NCBI RefSeq assembly: GCF_026151205.1
Contig: NC_087074.1
Location: forward strand, 18,078,712-18,142,711
Length of the DNA stretch: 64,000 nt
Direction of reading: 5' to 3'
Source: Bolinopsis microptera
Taxonomy: Eukaryota > Ctenophora > Tentaculata > Lobata > Bolinopsidae
Positions 23,953 to 35,340 of this stretch are shown here, one piece after another (the first letter of the stretch is position 1; each line of letters starts with the position of its first letter). The translations under genes were made by a program, and so were the position numbers. Under the pieces are notes generated by a model. It did not search any database and was not told the origin of the DNA. It was given only the letters and a program-made list of their open reading frames with translations.

Positions 23953-24055
23953 CAGTAAAACCCCGATTAACCGCAAACCCCGATTTACCGCGAAACCCGA
24001 TTTACCGCGGATGTTTTCTCTCCCCAAAACCCCGCGGTAAATCAGGGTTTTACTG
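23953..24055. mobile_element. pogo/Tigger-type MITE (103 bp) with TA target duplication
   Basis: Begins CAGTAAAACCCCGATTAACC and ends with the imperfect complement (...AATCAGGGTTTTACTG). The CAGTARAACC terminus is the known hallmark of pogo/Tigger-like Tc1/mariner elements. Both ends are flanked by TA (23951-23952 and 24056-24057), the superfamily's target site. Internal sequence is only further copies of CCCCGATTTACCGCG. It has no coding capacity. Confidence 0.85.
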
Positions 24056-24057
24056 TA

Positions 24058-24664
24058 GCTTCACGAGATAACCATACTGTTATACTGGCTGAGCGATATA
24101 GAACACTATACGTGCGTTATGCGTATGATAACGTTAACTCTATTGTTTTGCTCATTTCTTAGAAGTGGGTCCTCGGCCCAACAGGAACAGTTCATTCGCA
24201 AATGCATAATCATACACATCATATTATTGACTTATCATTCCAATACATTAGCTCAATAAATTAGCTCGTTAGCTTCTGGATATTGCTGAGTGATAAGTTT
24301 AGTACAGGTCTTATAATGCCAGTTACTGAGTTAGCAAGGTATGTTTTACCTAGATCAGCCGAATCAGACTTAGAGGCTCGGCCCTTTAGGTTACCCCGAT
24401 AAGATCATTGGTAACTTACAATTTAAACAACCTTAATAACCTTTTCCTATTTAATTGTTATCGTTTATATCTTTATATACATATTTCCCATGAGGGATGA
24501 TATCTGTTTAAAAGTTTAAAAGCTGAATCAATTATGAGACCTCCCTCAGTGTTACGCAAACTTAAACTTTTATTATCTTGTAATTATATAAACTTGTGTC
24601 TTGTATTCTACTTTTCAGTTCACTGCGATAACAATTGATTATTATACTCAGTAACAAGTGTGCA
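24058..24664. other. Upstream region of the GPCR gene
   Basis: Contains no recognised gene. A CTACTTTTCAG/TTCAC acceptor-like sequence at about 24608-24620 lies 45 bp before the chosen ATG, so a non-coding first exon further left is possible. Confidence 0.4.
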
Positions 24665-25810
24665 ATGGATGGCGAGCCCTTTAACAAAACTGTGTTTGGT
24701 ATAGCCACTCCAGAAGCCCGTTACAGCCTTGCAGCCGTGACATTCCTGGTGATATTCATCTCAATAGTGGGGAATGTTTTGGTTCTGGTGGCGTCCCTGC
24801 GTGATGCCATCAAGCTGGATAAGATATCTGTGATCTTGGTAAAGAACATTGCGATAGCTGATCTTTCGTATGCGTTCCTTGTTATTTTACAGGTGAATTT
24901 TCTTATTTCTGTTCATTTATTTATTCATATTCGTATCCCAATTGAAAAATACCATGGGTCTGTGTTCTGTTATATCTCCCAGCAAAGTGTGATTTCGGAT
25001 TACTACGATATACTTTTGATGATGTTGACGATTTGTATAATTTATAAGATAAATTCAATGCTTTTCTCTTGACTGAAACTTTTTCAGGTGGGAGTGTCTC
25101 TAATAGCACACGAATGGTTGTACGGCAAAATACTCTGTCACGTGACAACCTATCTTGAACACGTGCTCTCCGCAACAGATATCCTCCTCATCTGCGCGCT
25201 CAACATCTCTAAACTAATCGTCATCCTGAAACCCTTCGCAGCCCGCCAATGGTCCAACAAGACAGCGTATGTGATCGTAGGACTGATCTTCCTAGGAGCT
25301 AACGTGTATCCTGTGTGCGAGAGCGTGTTTAGAAAGGTGTACTTTGACTACAGGTCTTACAGGTGCACCTTCCTTCATGAAGCAGGGGTCTGGGCCTTGA
25401 CTGATCCTCTCTTCACCGTATTTATTGTAGCAATACCCACTTTAGTTATCATACTCTCAACGGTCGGACTCCTGGTTTACGTTAACAAAGTCAGTGGAAT
25501 CCACAAGAAAGCAGTGTTCACCAATGTTTGGATCTCTGCCATATTTGTCATATCTTACGCCCCCATGTGTACCTATGTTTTAGGTGAAAAGTGGATTCTT
25601 CACGATTCTAAGTCCGGAAATCTTTCAACGGACTCTGTCTATAAGAACCTCTACAGATGGGGTATGTTCTTGAAGTTTGTGAACAGTACAGCCAACCCGT
25701 TAATATACTATGCCACCATTATGAGTTTTAACACTTATGTCAAGAGTTTGTTTACAACTAAAAGACCAAAGATCAACAAGGTTGGTAAATTTGAGATGGG
25801 CGTCCTTTAG
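24665..25810 (+). CDS. Rhodopsin-like (class A) GPCR, two exons, orphan
   Basis: Exons 24665-24892 and 25088-25810, joined in phase 0 (CAG/GTGAAT ... TTTTCAG/GTG), encode 316 residues. Seven hydrophobic segments are visible. TM1 has GNVLVLVASL (about residue 38), TM2 has NIAIADLSYAF, the conserved TM3 cysteine is in KILCHV, its partner is in YRCTF of extracellular loop 2, and TM7 has NPLIYY. The N-terminus carries an NKT glycosylation site. The DRY motif at the end of TM3 is replaced by ISK, and TM6 has no CWxP, so coupling may be unusual. The Met at 24665 was chosen over the one at 24635 because it directly precedes the glycosylated N-tail. Ligand unknown. It is similar to the broken GPCR at 61.9-62.95 kb. 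It may sit within an intron of SMCR8 on the opposite strand. Confidence 0.85.
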
Positions 25811-26021
25811 AAAGTGTTTTATAATGAGCGTTACAAGAACTAACCTGCTTCATACATCACTTTCTCACGTTCTTTACTAATGGAGCATGATTCTTAAATG
25901 ACCTCCACGCATCAATTAGTGAGGTTCGATTACTGGTTGAGGAAGACTGATCAGTCTTTCATGTGCTCGATGGATAATAAACAGAAAACTCTCAGACGTG
26001 ATAATTGCCAATTGAGCTCAC
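25811..26021. other. Short spacer between GPCR stop and SMCR8 exon
   Basis: 3' flank of the GPCR, presumably its 3' UTR. No other feature seen. Confidence 0.4.
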
Positions 26022-26110
26022 CTGGGCGAAACATTCGACCATTTTGATAGTTGTAGCGTTCCTTTTACACTGAATCAAGGTGTACTTTCCCAGATCTTCC
26101 AACTGTAACT
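26022..26110 (-). CDS. SMCR8: SMCR8 C-terminal exon (candidate)
   Basis: An 89-nt open stretch on the minus strand bordered by TTTTCAG and CAG/GTGAGC. It encodes LQLEDLGKYTLIQCKR plus 13 residues. It fits, position by position, the human SMCR8 segment around DFQKWKLIGLQR (leucine, D, aromatic, K, aromatic, LI and R at matching spacing), which in the human protein lies shortly after the SGRTLVV motif seen in the exon at 36.4 kb. A second acceptor 8 nt inside (start 26102) would give phase 0 directly after that exon. Later C-terminal exons should lie further left; I could not find them. Confidence 0.5.
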
Positions 26111-27171
26111 CTGAAAATTAAGACTAAATCATCAAACTGTCCAAATGCGAGGATTTTGTTTTCTTTGTTTCGTTAATGTCGTTGACCAGTAATCATATTT
26201 AGGATAATAATAATAATAATAATAACAAAGTATTTATATCCCGCTCATATTAGCAACTAGTAACCAAGAATGGTACTAGCTACTAATGTCAGAGCGGCTG
26301 TCCAAACAAAGATAAAACTTTAATAATTTAGAATTCTCCAACAAAAAATTCTCAATTTCCTTTAAACTGCTTATTAGTAACACTAACGTCTAAAAACTAT
26401 ATTATACGACAGACATGGTGGTACAATCAGACATCAGATGGAATAAACTATAAGAGAAAATAATAATCTCGACACATAATGGTTACCTTTATTTATTCAA
26501 AAGAATTTAATTAATTGAACTTCATTATACACTCTTCTTTATTTGTAGATTAAAACAACAAACACAAACTGAGGCCTGCATCCCCGTCAATACCACACAA
26601 TTATTTAATGAGTTGCTCAAGGTAGTAGACCAGGCCGACGGATCCCCAGTCCGATTTCCCTGAGTATTGTCGCACCCAATTAAGGGAACTCGCACACTAC
26701 ATCACCCTGTACCCAACAGCTTGCAAGCAAGCTGCCGTTCACCCACCGGTTCACTGAGGTACAGGTAGATTGCCGAAGCATGTGCTACCAACTCTGCAAT
26801 CATGTGGTACCGGCCAAAGATACAGGTTTATAAAAATAAAAAATAAAAACAAGCCAGGGCATGGCAAATGGCAGTCTAGTCTCTCCGGACTCCGTGTAAG
26901 TGTAACTATACACACAACTCATGACAGTTAAAAAATCCCATGGAATAATCTACAAACTAAGGCCAGGTTCTAGGAACTTTCTAAAAAAGAACACAAATAT
27001 AAATACGACTAGGTATGTTCTAGATTATTGAAAAAATGGGTTTTTAAAGCCCGTTTAAAAGTATCAATGTTGTTAGCTTTTCTTACCGTATACGGTAGCA
27101 AGTTCCAGAGTTTTGGGGCTGCGTTGCTAAACCTCCTATCACCTAGCCTGATTTTACTGGGTCTACTAACC

Positions 27172-28815
27172 CTAGAGGTCGCACCATGTTTTCCGTATCT
27201 GAGTGATAGTGATATACCCCCTAGCAGAACAGAGATCTCTGAGGCTTTAAAGAGTCTGAAGAATCACAAGAGCCCTGGAATTGATGACATTTCCAACGAA
27301 CAGCTGAAGTATGGGGCTCCTGGTCTTTTAGACAGGCTTGAGAAACTGTTTGCACGTGTATGGGAGACGGAGAATGTGCCAGAGGATTGGGTTAAGGGTA
27401 TCATTGTTATTGTCCCGAAAAAGGGTGATACATCATTCTGCTCGAACAACAGGGGCATTACCCTACGCTCCACGGCATCAAAACTCTATCAGATAATAGT
27501 GTTGCGACGGATGAATGCGGGGCTTGAAGAACTGCTCCGAGAGAATCAGTGCGGGTTCAGGAAAAACAGGTCTTGCATTGATCAGATTTATTCACTCCGT
27601 ACTATTATTCACAACAGCATTGAGTTTAATCTCCCCCTGTACATAAATTTTGTTGACTTTAAAACTGCATTCGATTCAATTAATCGGGAGTTTATCTGGA
27701 AAGCTTTCAGTCATTATGGCTTGCCTTGTAAATACATTCGCATAATGCAAGCATTCTTTTGCGGCACCGTCAGCGCTGTCAGACATAATGGTGAGCTCTC
27801 TGATTGGTTTGACGTTACATCTGGTTCTGGGCAGGGGGATATTCAGGGTCCACCTATCTTTAATGTTTGCATCAACCTGCCTGCGCAGCGGGCTGAGGAT
27901 AACAAAGTGTTGTCACACGGGGCAGTGCTGCAGAGAGCTACCACCAGCTCTGGTCAGGATACAGTCGTCCTGGATACTGACTATGCAGATGATTTGGCTA
28001 TCATGGACAACACCAAGGACGGTCTCCAGGAGACGACTGATCTTTTATGCATGTATGCGGCTCAGGCTGGCCTCAGAATCAATGCGAAGAAAACAGAGGT
28101 TATGGCCATCGGCAAGAATACATCACAGAGGCCGTATACTGAAGCATCAACGGTGGACATTACAGTAGGAGACACGGCTATCCAGCAAGTCAGCAACTTC
28201 ACTTACCTTGGGTCGATTATATCAAGTGATGGGACTATTGACCGGGACTTGTCTGCACGGATCCAGAAAGCCTCAGGAGCATTCAATCAGCTCGGTAATA
28301 TTTGGAAGAATCGCAATATCCAAACTAACACCAAAATACGGATATATGTTGCAGCGGTTCTAACAATATTACTTTATGGAAGCGAAGTCTGGAACACTAC
28401 TTCAAAGCAACTACATCGCTTCGAAGTTTTTCATCAAAACTGTTTGAGGAGAATCCTTCGAATTAAGTGGTTCCACCGGACGAGCAATGTTCAAGTGTTG
28501 GAGCGGGCAAGAATAAACCCGGTTATAACCTACATCAGTGCCAACCGTCTTCGCTGGTTTGGACATGTTTCTAGAATGCCGGACACCAGGCTACCAAAGT
28601 ATCTACTTGACTGGACACCTGCTCACGGCCGAAGATCACGTGGGCGGCCAAGAAAGAACTGGCGAACTTGTGTCCTAGAAGACGCAGTAACATTCACAGG
28701 AGATCCAGACATTGTATTTGATAAGGTCCGAGAGTTGGCAGGAAACCGAAAGCACTGGAGAGAGATGATACGACATAAGCGGCAATTCCTTGGTGCAGGC
28801 CACTCGAATGATTGA
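27172..28815 (+). CDS. RTE-like reverse transcriptase (5'-truncated)
   Basis: Open over about 547 codons. Visible reverse-transcriptase signs are KNHKSPGIDDI, KKGD, a degenerate GSGQGDIQGPPIF in place of the usual GxxQGxxxSPxLF, and YADDLAIMD (near 27980). The C-terminal part, with FTYLGSIISSDGTIDRDL, RLRWFGHVSRMPD and GRRSRGRPRKNW, is typical of RTE/RTEX-type proteins. The longer open frame to the left (from 27028) is an accident, because those 48 codons are antisense to the older LINE. It would copy LINE RNA into DNA at the target site but cannot act alone without the endonuclease. Confidence 0.85.
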   Translation, partial: LEVAPCFPYLSDSDIPPSRTEISEALKSLKNHKSPGIDDISNEQLKYGAPGLLDRLEKLFARVWETENVPEDWVKGIIVIVPKKGDTSFCSNNRGITLRSTASKLYQIIVLRRMNAGLEELLRENQCGFRKNRSCIDQIYSLRTIIHNSIEFNLPLYINFVDFKTAFDSINREFIWKAFSHYGLPCKYIRIMQAFFCGTVSAVRHNGELSDWFDVTSGSGQGDIQGPPIFNVCINLPAQRAEDNKVLSHGAVLQRATTSSGQDTVVLDTDYADDLAIMDNTKDGLQETTDLLCMYAAQAGLRINAKKTEVMAIGKNTSQRPYTEASTVDITVGDTAIQQVSNFTYLGSIISSDGTIDRDLSARIQKASGAFNQLGNIWKNRNIQTNTKIRIYVAAVLTILLYGSEVWNTTSKQLHRFEVFHQNCLRRILRIKWFHRTSNVQVLERARINPVITYISANRLRWFGHVSRMPDTRLPKYLLDWTPAHGRRSRGRPRKNWRTCVLEDAVTFTGDPDIVFDKVRELAGNRKHWREMIRHKRQFLGAGHSND

Positions 28816-28841
28816 GGAGACCTTATCAAGTATCAAGTAAG
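27172..28841 (+). mobile_element. 5'-truncated RTE-like LINE inserted into the CR1/L2-like LINE
   Basis: The element is flanked by a direct repeat TACTAACC (27164-27171 and 28842-28849), the target-site duplication. Its 3' end is a short repeat, TATCAAG twice, as in RTE-clade elements. It has lost the endonuclease and begins inside the region before the reverse transcriptase. On both sides the minus-strand ORF2 of the older LINE resumes, so the order of events is clear. Confidence 0.88.
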
Positions 28842-28849
28842 TACTAACC

Positions 28850-31567
28850 TTAAACCTTAAGTCATCGCCAGACAGTTGCCGTGTTTTAGAAAATGCTGCC
28901 TGGGAGTCAATCTGAAGAAGTTCAGACAGATATGGTGGTGCTTGGCTGTACATAACCTTATACGCCAGAAGACAAATCTTGAAACTTATTCGTTCTTCAA
29001 TGGGGAGAATGTGTGCTTTTTTGTAGTATTGAAGTATTGAAGAAGATCTACATCACGGTCATCGATGTTATAGATGAATCGTATTCCAGCATTCAGTACA
29101 GATTTGAGCTTTTTCAGTGACTTCATCGGTAGGCAAACATACAGTGCATTACAGTAGTCAAGCTTCGATATAACCAGTTGCTTCACTAGCATAACTTTTA
29201 AACTTTCATCAAGATAACATCGTATTCTCTTCAGATTAGTTAATGCCCACATTGACTTCTGTTTAACATTGTTTAGCTGTCTTTCCATGGTAAGAGCTGG
29301 GTCTAGTTTGACTCCTAAACTCTTCCAATTGTCACCGACACATTCTGTTGGCATCACTTCCGTACTCCCAAAATTAACAGAAATTTGATTCTGTCCAAAT
29401 TCTCTAAGAACCAAAGGCTTCCCAATGACTAGTAGCTCTGTTTTTGACTCATTAAGTTTCATATAATTTTCAAGCATCCAGGCCCTTATTTCATCAAGGC
29501 AGGCATTGATCTTAATTTTCATTTCACTTAGTTCTCCAGGTATTAGGGGTTCAAAAGAAATGTAGAGCTGCGAGTCATCTGCATATAGCTGAATACGAAT
29601 CCCATATTTAGCAGCTATCTTCTGAAGTTGTTTAATGTACAGGATGAACAGAATCGGTCCAAGCAAAGATCCCTGAGGCACTCCAAAAAGAAGACACATT
29701 ACATCAGATAGCTCCTGACCAACTTTGACATTGAACGATCTTGCATGAAGATAATCCTCAAACCAGCTGTTAGCTTTACCTGTGATTCCAAAATCAGCTA
29801 AGAGTTTTCTGATAAGTATCTTATGATCAATTGTGTCGAAAGCTGCTGAAAGGTCTAGCAGGACCAGTGTCACAATTCTACCCTGCTCAATTTCCCCAAG
29901 AATGTCATCAGTCATTTTCACTAATAAAGTTTCACAGCTATGTTTTGGTCTATAACCAGACTGAACTGGACAATGAAGATTTTCTGCATCCAAGTATTCG
30001 TTGAGTTGACTGAGTATGTACTTTTCAAGGATTTTGGACATAACCGGGAGATTTGAAACTGGTCTATAGTTTTTTAGACAGTCAGGATCTGCTCCATCCT
30101 TTTTGAGGGTGGGTCTGACCACTGCTCTCTTAAGATCTGATGGAAACTTAGCAGTTTCAATAGAAAGGTTGACGATGTAGCAGAGAAATGATGCTAGTTC
30201 TTTAATGCAGTGTTTCAGGAGAAACATGGGTATTGGATCTAAGTCACAGAACTTATTTGACATACTTTTCACCAGGGTTTCCATCTCGGACACTTCTACT
30301 GCTTTAAAAGTCTCTAACTTTGACTCATTTTTATCACCTCTTGGGTTTTCCTGGGGTTCGGCCGGTACATCACGAAGGTTTTCAATTGAGGACCGGATGT
30401 TTTCCACTTTTCCAGAAAAGAAAGCTTTTAGATCATCTGCAACTTCCTTGGGATTTCCAGATGGCATACTTGTCTGAGAATTACCCAACAAGCGATTGAC
30501 TTTCTTGTAAAGGGATTTAATATCACCTGATGAAGCTGTGATAGAGTTTCTATAGTATCCCTTTCTTTTTTCAAACTCCATACCCTGAAATTTATCCCGA
30601 AGTCCTACGTACGCTGATTTAAGTCCTTTTCCAGACCTCCAAGCTCTCTCTGCTCTTCTTCTCTTTCTTCTCACTTCTCTCAGCTCTTCATCAATCCAGG
30701 GAGTTTCATTAGCTTTCACTTTCCTGTCCACTTCTGGGCAATGGGTGTCCATAAGGCTCGAAAGAACCTCATTGTACTGTGTAACAGCTTCGTCTAGTGA
30801 CCAGTCAAAGTTTCCTTGGCACAGAGATGAGTTCTTCAAACTTTCTCTAAAAATGTTTTTGTCAAGATCTTTAAAATTTCGGTAATTAACCTTTTTCCAA
30901 ATCATCTTGGGTTTCTTACAGCAGTGATACTCTAAATCAAAATGAACCAGAAAGTGGTCGGAGGATGTTCCTGATTTGGTCACAGAAACTGGGCCCATTC
31001 TGGACCTAAGGTTTTCTGTAGAGAGTATAAGGTCAATTGTACCACCTTGTTCATGCGTCGCGTTGGTACAATAGGCATGATTTGATAAAGGTCATAGTCT
31101 TGTAGAAGTCTTACCAATTTCATAGGGTACAAATCATTAGGACGCTCCATGTGAATGTTGAAATCTCCCATCAGAAGAGGGATACCAGTCTTGGTACTTA
31201 AGTCATCTAGGTAGCTCTCGAACTCCTCTAGAAACATACATTCCGTGTATCTAGCTTTCTTTGTATAAGGAGGCCTGTATATGTTCACAAAGCGAATCGA
31301 ATCTGTCTCAGTCTCAGATTGGAGCAATGCTTCCATAACCTGGAACGTTTTGTACTTAGTTACTTTTTCGTTAACTTTTAAGGTTATTTCTGGTCTGTAA
31401 AGGAAAGCAATACCTCCTCCACCTCTGTGTTTCCTAGGATTTGATATTATCTCCCAGCCATAACTCTTGATCTCTTGAATCTTTACGCTATCTGCCTCCT
31501 TAAGAAACGTTTCCTGTACAAAGCAAACATCACATTTCTGATCATTGAGGTGCTCCATCACTCCCAC
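28850..31567 (-). pseudogene. ORF2 (endonuclease plus reverse transcriptase) of the CR1/L2-like LINE, frameshifted
   Basis: The endonuclease part (31567-30980) carries FVQETFL, GGGGIAFLYRP, FVNIYRPP and MGDFNIH motifs of AP-like endonucleases. A frameshift near 31000 leads into 30998-28986, starting with SGTSSDHFLVHFDL (end of the endonuclease), then the RT core with LLDLSAAFDTIDH, GVPQGSLLGPILF and YADDSQLYISF (near 29580). A second frameshift at a duplicated AGTATTGA near 29015 separates the tail, which continues as LPIEERISFKICLLAYKVMY and PPYLSELLQ to about 28850, where the RTE-like element interrupts. It is a dead copy. Confidence 0.85.
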
Positions 31568-31608
31568 TGTCTTATTTACAAGCGATCTGACATTAAAGGT
31601 TCCAACCC

Positions 31609-32112
31609 TTAGGTTTTTGTTCTCTTTGTCATTAGCTCCTTTACCCTGATTTGGTAGGAGTTTTTTGCATCACTTGATGAGTGAGTTCTGGACATGACCC
31701 ACAGTTTTTCTCTCACATAAAACGGACAAAGAGTGTCTGACGCCTTGTGTCTTGGATCTGACTTCTCTGATCGATTCTTGCTATGTGAACAGTTTGTGCA
31801 TCGTATGTCCCCTGTCTGTTTCTCTTTCTTCTTAATACAGTCCTTCGATTTGTGGCTTCCTGCACAGTAGAAACATGTTGGGTCTGAGTCCTTGGACTTG
31901 CAGTATATGGATCCACTTGTATGACCAAAACCTTGACAGTGATAACACTGTATAACGTGATACCTGTCTCTGACAGGGTACATTTCCAATCCCAGACAGA
32001 TCCTGTTTCCAGCCTTTTTGATAACTTCCCTTATAGCCGGTGAAACCTGTAAAACGGCAAACCTATCCTTGTCATCCATAAAGACAGCCTTGAACTCATC
32101 ACCATTTTCCAT
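31609..32112 (-). pseudogene. ORF1 second part of the CR1/L2-like LINE (zinc-knuckle region)
   Basis: Encodes CYHCQGFGHTSGSIYC and two further cysteine knuckles (CFYCAGSHKSKDC and CTNCSHSK), the Gag-like nucleic-acid-binding part of LINE ORF1. Its start is not a true start: the sequence continues the ORF1 half at 36027-35341 across a 3.2-kb insertion, with LM at the break. Confidence 0.82.
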
Positions 32113-35100
32113 CAAGAAAACAACAATTTCAAGAAAACAACAATTTTATTTAGTATCAGTTAAAGCAGACAAAAACATATTTTATATATATAACTAGTGC
32201 AAACTTTAGACCATATATCTTAGGGGACTTGGAGTAGCAAGAGAGTGACCAGAAAGTATATGTATACTTTTACCAAAAATACGTCGAAATGAATCCAGGG
32301 TGATACAGGATCTGAGAGTGCAGACCATAAAGTTTACGCACCCACCCTTGCCTCCTGAATTCTTGGTTGGAAAGACAATTATGCAAAATTGGTCGTTTAT
32401 ACTCCAAGTCCCTTTGTTAATAGAAGTAGTATTATTTATGTCTGGAGTTAGCTTCATTCAATAATAACAATATCAATATAATCAATATTAATATCAATAT
32501 CAGACTAAACTATCAAATAAATAAATTATCAAATATCAATTATTAATTCATTCTGATTAAAAAGTTATAGATTAGGATATCTAATATTTAAGAATTACAA
32601 CTACAAGTTGTTAAAAACGCCCAAAATAGATCTGAGATATTTTCAGTCTGTAGTACAATAATGATAGCAATAGTTTAAATTATGTTATGTGCCGCTGCAA
32701 TTAGATTAAATTACTGTAACTTAAAATTGTTTGGAGTCCAAGTCTCTTTTAAGTCAGCAGCCTGTGATTGTATTAATAGTGCTTTCGTTCTCAATTTTAT
32801 CAAGTTAATGGAAGTTTCTAGACAATTGCTTGAAGTTAAAATTTTTTTATGAACAGTGTTCCAAAGCTTGGCTGCATTAAACAAAAAGGTATTTGATTTG
32901 TTTAGAAGAATAACTGTTAGACTCGTTGCACGGTTTGAAATGTTGATAGCCTCATAAAGGGAGTATGGGCAGTGGTACTTGATAATCTTAGAGAATTCTA
33001 AAATACAGTGATATTTGTACAAGTTTTGAGCCGTAAGAATTTTTAACCTATTAAAAATGGGTTTCGTATGCTCCTTTTCAAAATGTTTATGGCCTAGTAT
33101 TTGCATGCCATATGGTCTAGTTCTTGCACATGTTGATTGTTTATCTAGATATGAGTCGAGATCACCAAAAAGGATTCTTATACAGTGCTTCTGTGTGATA
33201 AAAAGACTATCATTTGACCGTTCTTTGAGGACAACTCCCCAAACACTTATACCATAACTTAGATGTGATTCAAATAGAGCATTATATATTTTTAAATATA
33301 GTTCAGCAGGTATCGAGTGCCGAATTCTACAGATTGCACCAGTCATGGACCTCAGTTTTTTACGGATGTAGTGCATGTGGGCAGACCAGTTTAGCTTACT
33401 ATCTATAACAACACCTAAGAATTTGGTATCCTTGACTTTAGTGATAACCTTACCATTGATGAATATTGATCTAGATTCATCTAGCAGGGTAGCAAATGGT
33501 CTAGTCCGTGCACAGGTGTCATCATATTCAGAGGCAGGTTTAAAATGGATGTAGCAGCATTTTGACATGTTGATATGAAGTAGATTACATTTCATATAAA
33601 TCGAGACATGTTTAAGCACTAAGTTGGCTTTTTTGTATGTTGCTTCTCTAGACGGTCCTGATATGAAGATATTAGTGTCATCAGCATAAAGTACAAATTT
33701 CACTTCACTGTCTGAAAAAGAGTTTACTATATCGTTCATATACAGTAGGAAGAGTAATGGCCCTAGAATTGACCCTTGAGGAACCCCGAATTCCACATCC
33801 ATTGTTTCTGATGGTACATCGTTATACATCACATACTGCTTTCTGTTAGTCAAGTAGCTTTTTAGTAAAGTTAGTGCTGTGCCCCTAATACCATAGGAAT
33901 TTAGCTTGCTTAGAAGAATATTGTGATCAAGGGTGTCAAAGGCTTTGCTCAAGTCAATGAATATGCCTAGGACATGTTTATTGCTAGCCAGGGACTTTGT
34001 AACAGAGTCTATAGATTTGTGTAGAGCATGGGCGGTAGAATGGCCTTTTCTAAATCCAAACTGCGAGTCTGTTAGTACACCTTTAGACGTGAAGAAATTA
34101 TAGAGCCGTTTGTAAATGACCTTCTCGAAAATTTTTCCAAATAAAGGTAATATTGATACAGGCCGATAATTTTCAATACATTCCTTATTGTCTTTCTTGT
34201 AAATAGGAATAACTTTACCAGTTTTAAAAATACTTGGGAATGTTCCACTTTGTATGCATATGTTGTAAAGCCTAGCCAAGGTACCAGCGATGAGCTTTGC
34301 CGATTTTTTTACAACGATTATAGGTATGTCACTTGCCTTGCCATTTTGAAAATCTCTGATGACCTCGATAATCTCATCTTCATTAGTTTCTTCTAGGTAT
34401 ATGGAGTCAGACACTGAATTAGACATGAATTGAGCAAATGATTCTACTGGTTCCAGAGAAATACTAATATTGTTCGACAATACATTTCTATTGAGATTGC
34501 TTGCAAGAGATGTAAAGTATTCACAAAATTTGTTAGCAATTATTCGTCTGCAGGTAATTCTCTGGCCATCTATGACAAAATCGTCCTTACATCTAGACAC
34601 ATTCTTACCACGGAGTTCATTGATAACTTCCCAGGTCTTTTTTGAGTTCATGCTGTACTTCTCGAATTTTCTAGTATAGCACATAACTTTTGCCATATTT
34701 ATTGAGTTTTTGAGAAACTTGTCGAATTCCTTGTAGCAGATGTGCTTGTTTTGATCCCCGTCAGGTAGTTTTAATGTACAAGTCTTCTTCCATTCGAAAT
34801 ACAACCTAGCTTTCTTGTCTATGGAATTAATTAGCCCCTGGGTAATCCAAGGGTTAGTTATGCTGTTGCGTTTAGTGGTTCTAGGAGTAAGAAGTTTGCA
34901 AGACAAATCTATCTTTTCTTGAAATAACTGCATGAAAGAGTCAAATGTGTCACAGCTGTACTGGAACCTATCTATATCGTTTTCTATTTCAAGACAGAGC
35001 TTCTCTAGGTTAGCATTACTATAGTCGTAGTGTATGGTAATTTTGTCTGGTGAATCAGGTTTAGGCACAGAGTTAGGGGGAAGCTCAACAAGAGTGAATA

Positions 35101-35340
35101 CAGGGTGATGGTGGGAGATATTATCAGATATCACACCAGAAATAAGGGATTGGTCTACTACATTGGTGTGGATATTGTCAATACAAGTCCTGGAACAGCC
35201 AGGCATTTGGTGTGTTGGTACTGATATGGTTGGTGTGAAGCCGTTGTTGAATATTATTTCTTGGAATTTGTCCTCTGATGGAGATGGGTCTTTCAAAATG
35301 TTGACATTGAAATCACCAAGAATGTATACTTTTTCATCAG
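32113..35340 (-). mobile_element. Second LINE (jockey/CR1-like), 5'-truncated, inserted in ORF1 of the first LINE
   Basis: The right border at about 35340 lies inside the endonuclease (the element begins with YILGDFNVNIL). The left border at about 32113 follows a tail in which AATTGTTGTTTTCTTG is repeated. A TGATG word is present at both borders and may be the target duplication. The 3' UTR is about 600 bp (32113-32710). A decayed relative of the same family lies at 59.9-60.8 kb. Confidence 0.85.
32711..35296 (-). CDS. Reverse transcriptase of the second LINE (endonuclease mostly lost)
   Basis: An intact 861-codon frame. After the end of the endonuclease domain (ISVPTHQMPGCSRTCIDNIH and SHHHPVFTLV) comes a linker with a YSMNSKKTWEVINELRG motif. 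Then follows the RT core with IGTFPSIF-like lead, YRPVSILPLFGKIFEKVIY, LGIFIDLSKAFDTLDH, VEFGVPQGSILGPLLFLLYM and FVLYADDTNIF (near 33685). A C-terminal part ends ALLIQSQAADL. The lack of stops over 2.6 kb suggests recent insertion. It is not autonomous without the lost 5' part. Confidence 0.88.
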   Translation of the reverse strand: MKDPSPSEDKFQEIIFNNGFTPTISVPTHQMPGCSRTCIDNIHTNVVDQSLISGVISDNISHHHPVFTLVELPPNSVPKPDSPDKITIHYDYSNANLEKLCLEIENDIDRFQYSCDTFDSFMQLFQEKIDLSCKLLTPRTTKRNSITNPWITQGLINSIDKKARLYFEWKKTCTLKLPDGDQNKHICYKEFDKFLKNSINMAKVMCYTRKFEKYSMNSKKTWEVINELRGKNVSRCKDDFVIDGQRITCRRIIANKFCEYFTSLASNLNRNVLSNNISISLEPVESFAQFMSNSVSDSIYLEETNEDEIIEVIRDFQNGKASDIPIIVVKKSAKLIAGTLARLYNICIQSGTFPSIFKTGKVIPIYKKDNKECIENYRPVSILPLFGKIFEKVIYKRLYNFFTSKGVLTDSQFGFRKGHSTAHALHKSIDSVTKSLASNKHVLGIFIDLSKAFDTLDHNILLSKLNSYGIRGTALTLLKSYLTNRKQYVMYNDVPSETMDVEFGVPQGSILGPLLFLLYMNDIVNSFSDSEVKFVLYADDTNIFISGPSREATYKKANLVLKHVSIYMKCNLLHINMSKCCYIHFKPASEYDDTCARTRPFATLLDESRSIFINGKVITKVKDTKFLGVVIDSKLNWSAHMHYIRKKLRSMTGAICRIRHSIPAELYLKIYNALFESHLSYGISVWGVVLKERSNDSLFITQKHCIRILFGDLDSYLDKQSTCARTRPYGMQILGHKHFEKEHTKPIFNRLKILTAQNLYKYHCILEFSKIIKYHCPYSLYEAINISNRATSLTVILLNKSNTFLFNAAKLWNTVHKKILTSSNCLETSINLIKLRTKALLIQSQAADLKETWTPNNFKLQ

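Noticed and set aside
32206-32457. 83-residue minus-strand frame
   Set aside because: Lies in the 3' UTR of the second LINE.
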